DNA from: Thermovirga lienii DSM 17291
GTDB taxonomy: Bacteria; Synergistota; Synergistia; Synergistales; Thermovirgaceae
NCBI GenBank assembly: GCA_000233775.1
Contig: CP003096.1
Location: forward strand, 1-64,000
Length of the DNA stretch: 64,000 bases
Direction: 5' to 3'
Shown: positions 58,582 through 64,000 of the stretch, piece after piece
Numbering within the stretch: the first letter of the stretch is position 1
How the letters are laid out: every line of letters begins with the position of its first letter
Notes under the pieces: model-generated
Database searches by the model: none
What the model was told of the DNA's origin: nothing
The model's input: only the letters and a program-made list of their open reading frames with translations
Made by a program: the position numbers and the translations under genes

Positions 58582-61371
58582 TTATTCAATTTTGTTGCTT
58601 TCGGTTTCAGATAGCCTCTGCAAAAGCTCGGTCAAGACTTCTTCAAGTTCCTTGAGCCTGCTTCCGTAGGCGGCCCAGTCTCCCTTTTGTGCTGCTTCCT
58701 TGGCGGCCTCGAAGGCTATTTTTGCTTCTTGGGCCAAAACTTCTGGTGATTTGCCCTCTAAAAGGCTTCCATCAGGTTCCCTCTTTTGGGTAACAATAGA
58801 AGGTTTAGCCTTTTGGATGCCCTTATCAGGGGCTGGCCCCAGGAGGTTGGTCAGGGCTTCCTCCAGGCGTTCTCCCCATGCAACCCTTCCACCTGAGGAA
58901 ACGATGACTCGCTTAAGTTCCGGAAGGTCGCTGTTTTCTGCCCTCAGGTACAAGGGCTGTACGTAAAGCAGGGAGTCCCCAGTGGGTATGACCAGGAGGT
59001 TGCCTCGAATTACGTCTGAACCCCTCTGACTCCACAGGGAAAGCTGTGCGGATATCTCCGGGTCTTGGTCTATCAGGGCCTCAACCTGCGTCGGGCCGTA
59101 AATGAGCTTCTGCTTGGGGAACTGATACACCAATAGCTCTCCGTAATTATCTCCATCGGATCTTCCTGCTATCCAGGCTATCATGTTGTCCCTGCCCACG
59201 GGTGTGAAGGGGGCGATGAGCATGAATTCAGCCCTCTCTTCTCCTGCAAGCTTCATTATCACGTAATACGCATTCAGGCTTCCTGCCTTGCCGCTTTTGG
59301 GAAGCTCCCACACGTCCTCCTTGTTGTAGAAGGTGTTGGTGTCCTTCATGTGGTAAGTCCTGAATATCTCGCTCTGTATGAGGAACAGCCCCTTGGGATA
59401 TCTTATGTGCTTCCTAAAGGAGGCTGGGGCCTCGTCCATGGGCTTGAAAAGGGTAGGGAAGATCTTGGCCCAGCTTTTTACCAAGGGGTCTTCTGTGTCA
59501 GCTATGTAGAAGTTCATCTCCCCGTTGTAGGCATCAACCGTTACCTTCACGCTATTTCGTATGTAGTTTATTCGCCCCGCGGGAGTGCTCACAGGCTCCG
59601 AGTAGGGGTACAGGTTAGTCGCCGTGTAGGCATCCTGGACCCAAACCAGTTTACCGTCCATGATCGTAAGGTACGGGTCGTTGTCGTAGAGCAAGAAGGG
59701 GGCCACCTTCCTGACCCGTTCCCCTATGCTCCGGTAGAACATTATCCGGCTTTCGGGCAGTATGGCGTCGGTGAACAAAATCTGAGAGTCCCTAAACCTG
59801 ACGGCGAAGGCAAGGCGCCTCCATATGGAGCCTATGGCGACCCCTCCTGTCCCTTCGTAGGTGGTCCTCACGTTGGCGCCCCCCATGGGGTAATCGAACT
59901 CTTTTATTTTGGTCTTGACCAGCACGTACGGCTGAACCTTTTCACCGTAGTATATCTGGGGCCGTTCTATCTCCAGTGGGACGGAGATTCGTGGCGGCAG
60001 GTCCTTTATGAAGAAGACCGGTTTGCCCTCAGGGTCTATCTCGGTCACCGGGTTCATTACTACACCGTAGCCGTGGGTGAACTCCAGGTGCATGTTTACC
60101 CAGGTTGGGTTTTGCAATTGCTGTAGGTCCAGTTCCCTCGCAGAGAGCATGACCTGTCTGTATGAACCCCCTAGGTTGTACCTGTCTATGTCTATGTCGT
60201 TGAAGTCGTAGTAAGATCTTATCTCCTGAAGCTGTTTGTAGGTCCTCAAAAGAGGCCTGTAATCCCAAAGTCGTATATTGTTTATGGTCTCCTTTTCTTT
60301 CTGGATTTGTTCCCAGGTTACGCTATTGGCCGGCAGGAAATCCACCGTCTTCAGTGAATCAAGGCCGTAAGCCTTCAGGGTGCTTTCTATGTTGTATTGT
60401 ATGTATGGTGCTTCCTTTTGGTACTCGTTGGGCTCTACTACGTACTTTTGGACTATGCCAGGGTAGACGCCTCTTATCACTATATTCGAGGCCACCAAAA
60501 GCACTAGTGCCACGGCGGCGAGCTTCCAAGTCCTCCTCATGATGTTTACCAAAAGGAGGATGGCCACGATCATCGATAGGGCGAACATGACGTTGATGCC
60601 CAAAAGCCTTGCGTGGATGTCAGTGTATCCTGCTCCGAATACTACTCCTTGGGGAGAGAAGAGAAGATTGAACCTCTCAAGCCAAAAACCGGCCCCCCAG
60701 GAGGCCACACACAAAGCACCCAGAACGGAAAGATGTCTTCTTGCTTTTTGAGGGAGGGAAAAGTGGCTTTGCTCCCTCATCTGGGGAATCCATGCCAAAA
60801 CGAAGATCAAGGTTGAACCCAAAAGGGCCGTTATGAGTATTCCCACGAGCCAGTCCTGAAGCAGCGAGTAAAAGGGAAGGTCGAAAACGTAAAAGGCTAT
60901 GTTCTTTCCGAATATAGGGTCGGAAGACGAGAACAAAGCCTTGTTCAGGAAGCGTAAGACCACGTCCCATTGAGATTTTACGCCCAGGCCGTTCATTATG
61001 GAGATCAAAAAGGCCACTATGACTACGATCACTCCAGACCTCTTGGTGGGAATTGGGGTTATGCCCTCTATATCCAAGGAGGCGGCGTCCTTTCGGGCCA
61101 AAAGCCATGAGGTCGTCAGTATGATAAAGGCCCCTATGGACGCTGCTAAGAACAAGCCCCATTGGGGAAGTACCTGCTTCCAGAACACCGCCGAAAAACC
61201 CCTTGCATCGAACCACAGCCAATCGGTGTAGAACTTGGCGAAAGCCGGGAAAAAGACGGTGGAAAACACTAAAAGGGCCAGAAGCACTAAAAGCCCCTTC
61301 TTGAATTTCAAAGCGGGAAGGTTCAAAGGCTTACCTTCGCCCCCTCCGTGGAAAATATCTCTCATGGACAT
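58582..61371 (-). CDS. UPF0182-family large membrane protein of unknown function
   Basis: A 929-aa protein: about 7 membrane helices in the first 310 residues, then a large extracytoplasmic domain with conserved runs (NNIRLWDYRPLL, SYYDFNDIDIDRY, DNDPYLTIMDGKLVWVQDAY) and a helical, Ala/Glu-rich C-terminus (about 860-929) likely to be coiled coil. This matches the UPF0182 family, whose function is unknown. It is transcribed from a repeat-rich promoter region. The large plus-strand open frame opposite it is a shadow. Confidence 0.9.
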   Translation of the reverse strand: MSMRDIFHGGGEGKPLNLPALKFKKGLLVLLALLVFSTVFFPAFAKFYTDWLWFDARGFSAVFWKQVLPQWGLFLAASIGAFIILTTSWLLARKDAASLDIEGITPIPTKRSGVIVVIVAFLISIMNGLGVKSQWDVVLRFLNKALFSSSDPIFGKNIAFYVFDLPFYSLLQDWLVGILITALLGSTLIFVLAWIPQMREQSHFSLPQKARRHLSVLGALCVASWGAGFWLERFNLLFSPQGVVFGAGYTDIHARLLGINVMFALSMIVAILLLVNIMRRTWKLAAVALVLLVASNIVIRGVYPGIVQKYVVEPNEYQKEAPYIQYNIESTLKAYGLDSLKTVDFLPANSVTWEQIQKEKETINNIRLWDYRPLLRTYKQLQEIRSYYDFNDIDIDRYNLGGSYRQVMLSARELDLQQLQNPTWVNMHLEFTHGYGVVMNPVTEIDPEGKPVFFIKDLPPRISVPLEIERPQIYYGEKVQPYVLVKTKIKEFDYPMGGANVRTTYEGTGGVAIGSIWRRLAFAVRFRDSQILFTDAILPESRIMFYRSIGERVRKVAPFLLYDNDPYLTIMDGKLVWVQDAYTATNLYPYSEPVSTPAGRINYIRNSVKVTVDAYNGEMNFYIADTEDPLVKSWAKIFPTLFKPMDEAPASFRKHIRYPKGLFLIQSEIFRTYHMKDTNTFYNKEDVWELPKSGKAGSLNAYYVIMKLAGEERAEFMLIAPFTPVGRDNMIAWIAGRSDGDNYGELLVYQFPKQKLIYGPTQVEALIDQDPEISAQLSLWSQRGSDVIRGNLLVIPTGDSLLYVQPLYLRAENSDLPELKRVIVSSGGRVAWGERLEEALTNLLGPAPDKGIQKAKPSIVTQKREPDGSLLEGKSPEVLAQEAKIAFEAAKEAAQKGDWAAYGSRLKELEEVLTELLQRLSETESNKIE

Positions 61372-61421
61372 GGCCTATCCCCTCGATTTCTTTGTTTTGT
61401 TTGTCTTTGAATGTCCCATGT

Positions 61422-61501
61422 TAGCATATATGCTACATTGGTTAATGGACAATACGCATCAGTACGTATGACTATTTTAACTGGTTAATGGGTAATATGC
61501 A
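61422..61501. promoter_or_regulatory. Repeat-rich upstream region of the UPF0182 gene
   Basis: A 14-bp perfect palindrome TAGCATATATGCTA lies at 61422-61435. Two 20-bp direct repeats, TGGTTAATGGACAATACGCA (61439-61458) and TGGTTAATGGGTAATATGCA (61482-61501), match at 17 of 20 positions and start 43 bp apart, about four helical turns. ATACG/CGTAT lies between. This is suggestive of cooperative regulator binding. Confidence 0.5.
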
Positions 61502-61518
61502 AAAAGAATGGATGTGCT

Positions 61519-62124
61519 CTAGGAGGTATTTTTGCTCCTTACCTTCCAGGTGTACAAGGCAATGGTGATAGCAGATAAAACTAGGGTTATAACGGTAGTT
61601 TTATGAAGCAGCTTTTCCACCAAGTCGCTATTGTTGCCTACCCAGTATCCTATGAAGGCCAACACCACCACCCATATACCTGAACCGAGGGCCGTGAAGG
61701 TCAAAAACAATCCCATGGGCATGCGGGCAAGTCCTGCGGGGAGGGAAATCAACTGCCTTATTCCGGGCAAGAGCCTTCCTATGAAGGTGCTTATATGCCC
61801 ATGCCGGGCGAAGAATACCTCGGATTTTTTAAGGGTCTTTTCGCTCACCAGGAAATATTTGCCCCACCGTTCAAAGAAGGGCCTTCCTATCCTCACTGCG
61901 ATCCAGTAATTGAAGATAGCACCCAGCAAGCTGCCGACTATACCGGCAAGGATGACCATCCAAAGGTTCATCTCTCCCTGGGATGCAAGATATCCTGCGG
62001 GAGGTACCACTACCTCGCTGGGGAAAGGAAAGAAGGAGGACTCCAAGAACATGAGAGCCACTATGCCCGGGTATCCCATGTGTCCTATGGTGTCAACCAG
62101 GAAATTGACCAGGTGTCCCAACAT
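61519..62124 (-). CDS. DedA-family membrane protein
   Basis: A 201-aa polytopic protein with DedA/SNARE-associated motifs: [39 protein letters not shown], and [22 protein letters not shown]. DedA proteins are undecaprenyl-phosphate or phospholipid flippase-like and support envelope and pH homeostasis. ATG 62124 has AGGTGAT 7 nt upstream; a GTG at 62136 is the alternative and would overlap the next gene's end. Confidence 0.9.
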   Translation of the reverse strand: MLGHLVNFLVDTIGHMGYPGIVALMFLESSFFPFPSEVVVPPAGYLASQGEMNLWMVILAGIVGSLLGAIFNYWIAVRIGRPFFERWGKYFLVSEKTLKKSEVFFARHGHISTFIGRLLPGIRQLISLPAGLARMPMGLFLTFTALGSGIWVVVLAFIGYWVGNNSDLVEKLLHKTTVITLVLSAITIALYTWKVRSKNTS

Positions 62125-62132
62125 GAACTTTA

Positions 62133-62609
62133 TCACCTTTCGTAGCCGTTTTTGCGGCCTTTAACTGATTCTATTTCCACCTTTACTACACAAACGGCCC
62201 CCAAGGCCTTTTCGGGGAAAGGCAAGGCCCTTCCGGCGTATTGTTTCACTATTATATCGAGGCCTTTCTTTTTTTCCTCTGGATCCTCCAGTATGGTTGC
62301 CCTGCCGTAGCCTATGACGCTTCTATAATGTACGGTCCATTCACATGGGTCTTCATCCGAGATTATCTTGACGTCGCAGTCTATCTCGAAACACACGTGA
62401 GGGTCATCCTTTATGCAGTCTATCTTTTTGCCTCCGCCGAAGCCATGAAAATATATGGCACCATCCTCGTAGCCGTAACACAGGGGCACCACATATGGGA
62501 AGGGGCTGCCGTTGAAGGCCACCCTGCATATCTTCTCCCTTTTTAGGATCTTTTCTATTTCCTTGGGGTCCGTTATCTCCTTGTCCTTTCTCCTCATTGC
62601 TCTATCCAT
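62133..62609 (-). CDS. Pyridoxamine 5'-phosphate oxidase-like flavin split-barrel protein (NimA-like)
   Basis: A 158-aa FMN-binding split barrel. Marks are [65 protein letters not shown], and [17 protein letters not shown]. Relatives include nitroimidazole-resistance (NimA-like) and heme/flavin-binding proteins. The precise activity is unknown. ATG 62609 has GGGAGGG upstream. It ends 8 nt before the DedA start. Confidence 0.85.
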   Translation of the reverse strand: MDRAMRRKDKEITDPKEIEKILKREKICRVAFNGSPFPYVVPLCYGYEDGAIYFHGFGGGKKIDCIKDDPHVCFEIDCDVKIISDEDPCEWTVHYRSVIGYGRATILEDPEEKKKGLDIIVKQYAGRALPFPEKALGAVCVVKVEIESVKGRKNGYER

Positions 62610-62629
62610 CTTGAACCCTCCCAAGGCTG

Positions 62630-63508
62630 TTATTTTATATCAGGCGCCAGAGCTTTGAGTTTTTCTTCTATCTTTAGAGCCCTTGGAGTTGCTGCAATAC
62701 CTCCCAGACTGGTCTCCCTGAGGGTTTCAGGAAGGGCCTTTCCTACCTTGTACATGGCGTCTATTACTTCGTCAGGCGGTATGGAGGACTCTATACCTGC
62801 TGATGCCATGTCGGAGCATACGGCTGCCAGAGCGGTCAAGGTGCCATTTCGCTTTATGCATGGGACCTCCACGAGCCCTGCTACTGGGTCGCAGACCAGG
62901 CCCAATATGGACTTGATGACCAGGGCTGCGCTTTGGGCCACCGCTTCGGCGGAGGCCTTCCTCATGTGGGTCAAGGCTCCGGCGGCCATGGCCGCTGCAG
63001 CTCCGCACTCAGCTTGACACCCTCCCTCAGCACCAGAGAGGGTTGCCCTTGATGCTATTATGGCTCCTATTCCTCCTGCCGTTATTAGCCCTTCGAGAAG
63101 GGTTTGTTGAGAGAACGAAAAGATCTCCTCTGCTGCAAACAGCACCCCCGGCAGGATGCCGCAACTTCCCGCGGTGGGAGCCGCAACTATCCTTCCCATG
63201 GATGCGTTGTGCGTTGCCACCGCCAAGGCTATCTGACAGGCTCTTGTGACGAATTTCCCCGAAAGCGGCTGATTTGCCCCCTCGTAAAAGTTCATCTTAT
63301 CGGAGATGTCCGAAACTATCTTGCCTGAAGGTTTCTTTTCCAGCGCTTCCTCCACGGACCTCCTCATCTCCTGTAACCTTAGGGCCATGTTCTCTTTGAT
63401 TACAGGAATTTTGTCGCCGTACTCCAGGCTCTGCCTCTCCACGAAGGCATCAGGAAAGGATATGGTCTTTGTCCTGGATATGGAAAGGATCTCCTCGAAA
63501 GAAAGCAT
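62630..63508 (-). CDS. sdaAA: L-serine dehydratase, iron-sulfur-dependent, alpha subunit
   Basis: A 292-aa subunit that deaminates L-serine to pyruvate and ammonia with a [4Fe-4S] cluster. Conserved parts are AAPTAGSCGILPGVLFA, SGAEGGCQAECGAAAAMAAGAL and GLVCDPVAGLVEVPCIKRN, which carry the cluster Cys residues. ATG 63508 has GGAG 9 nt upstream; an in-frame GTG at 63517 overlaps the beta subunit stop. It forms the two-subunit enzyme typical of Gram-positive bacteria and anaerobes. Confidence 0.94.
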   Translation of the reverse strand: MLSFEEILSISRTKTISFPDAFVERQSLEYGDKIPVIKENMALRLQEMRRSVEEALEKKPSGKIVSDISDKMNFYEGANQPLSGKFVTRACQIALAVATHNASMGRIVAAPTAGSCGILPGVLFAAEEIFSFSQQTLLEGLITAGGIGAIIASRATLSGAEGGCQAECGAAAAMAAGALTHMRKASAEAVAQSAALVIKSILGLVCDPVAGLVEVPCIKRNGTLTALAAVCSDMASAGIESSIPPDEVIDAMYKVGKALPETLRETSLGGIAATPRALKIEEKLKALAPDIK

Positions 63509-63513
63509 GGCCT

Positions 63514-64000
63514 TCACTCTCCAAGCTTCAAGGGTAACACCCTGAATATTTCGCTGTGGCAGCGAGAGATTGCGTCCATTATCTCCGTTTGGGGGTTTTC
63601 GTCAAGTTCCACTACCATCGCTGCGCCTTTGCCTCTGCCCTGCCTGTGGAGCGTCAAGGTTGCTATGTTCAAGCCCTTTGAGGCCAAAAGGCCAGTTATA
63701 GATGCTACAACTCCCGGAGTGTCCCTGTGGAAGGTAACTAAAGCAGGCAGTTCTCCGGAGAGTTCCAGCTTGAAGCCGTCTATCTCCAAGAGCCTCACGG
63801 CGCCTCCACCTATGGATGCTCCCACCACTTCCATGGAAGTGTCTTCGTCCTTGAAGAGAAACCTAGCGGAGTTAGGATGAGCTCCATCGGGGTGTTCTTC
63901 CTTGAAGGTCCAATGGATGCCCTTTTTCTTTGCTTCTTCCCTTGCGTTGGGAATCCTTGGATCATCGGGCAGAAAGCCCAAGAGTCCCGCCAGGATTGCA
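63514..64000 (-). CDS. sdaAB: L-serine dehydratase, iron-sulfur-dependent, beta subunit (partial)
   Basis: The C-terminal 161 codons of the beta subunit; the gene continues past the right window edge. Readable from 64000 inward is AILAGLLGFLPDDPRIPNA, then FLFKDEDTSMEVVGASIGGG and a C-terminal ACT domain (LPALVTFHRDTPGVVASITG, then NIATLTLHRQGRGKGAAMV). An ATG at 63981 is internal, not the true start. The ACT domain probably binds serine or another amino acid. Confidence 0.92.
   Translation of the reverse strand, partial: AILAGLLGFLPDDPRIPNAREEAKKKGIHWTFKEEHPDGAHPNSARFLFKDEDTSMEVVGASIGGGAVRLLEIDGFKLELSGELPALVTFHRDTPGVVASITGLLASKGLNIATLTLHRQGRGKGAAMVVELDENPQTEIMDAISRCHSEIFRVLPLKLGE

Noticed and set aside
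59350-60126. 258-codon plus-strand frame opposite the UPF0182 gene
   Set aside because: The minus strand matches a known family end to end. No ribosome site or motif supports the shadow frame.
1-64000. CRISPR array, rRNA operon, tRNA genes
   Set aside because: No regularly spaced repeats and no tRNA- or rRNA-like sequence were seen on reading the intergenic regions.

Overview
The window opens at a chromosome-start arrangement (dnaA, oriC-like DnaA boxes, dnaN, recF, mnmG, a DciA-type gene). It reads as an anaerobic, amino-acid/peptide-using diderm bacterium. Supporting this are a ferritin/superoxide reductase/rubredoxin set, a tungsten-type aldehyde ferredoxin oxidoreductase, two TRAP transporters, a YfcC-type carrier, several M20 and D-amino-acid hydrolases, an iron-sulfur L-serine dehydratase, prepilin/PilY1/PilT genes and a selenocysteine-containing selD. 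My best guess is Synergistota (Thermovirga/Acetomicrobium-like). This is an inference from gene content only; no rRNA or tRNA gene was found.

Layout. 1-7050: replication start region and a secreted protein of unknown function. 7117-8396: complete IS481-like element with a 15-bp target duplication. 8591-14039: YfcC carrier, an N-acyl-D-amino-acid deacylase gene split by a complete GC-rich IS256-family element (10112-11507), and an M20 amidohydrolase. 14104-18552: aldehyde ferredoxin oxidoreductase, a divergent FCD regulator with an atypical DNA-binding domain, and an NhaC-type antiporter. 18577-23463: K+ channel, exonuclease III, paired half-size permeases behind a DnaA-box cluster, an M20 peptidase and an Asp/Glu racemase homologue lacking one catalytic cysteine. 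23506-28228: a MetH-activation-like protein, a saccharopine/lysine dehydrogenase-like enzyme, a GntR regulator and a corrinoid-activator-like ASKHA protein.

28501-36863: two TRAP systems, the second with ilvD and a divergent GntR regulator with visible operators. 36860-38270: lytic transglycosylase and a riboflavin-type ECF S component. 38251-44846: complete pstSCAB-phoU-phoB-phoR on the minus strand with a four-repeat Pho box. 45109-51166: minor pilin/PilY1 operon. 51291-52418: ferritin, superoxide reductase and rubredoxin (the last only 52 aa). 52750-55139: selenium cluster yedE-yedF-selD, where selD reads through an in-frame UGA. 55385-64000: pilT, MgtC, a PAS-GAF-GGDEF cyclase, a UPF0182 membrane protein, DedA, a flavin split-barrel protein and sdaAA/sdaAB (sdaAB runs off the right edge).

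The clearest non-routine signals are the recoded selD, the two datable IS insertions, the DnaA-box cluster far from oriC, the orphan corrinoid-activation pair, the atypical FCD regulator beside the oxidoreductase, and the structured leader ahead of the selenium genes. I found no convincing wholly new multi-gene system.
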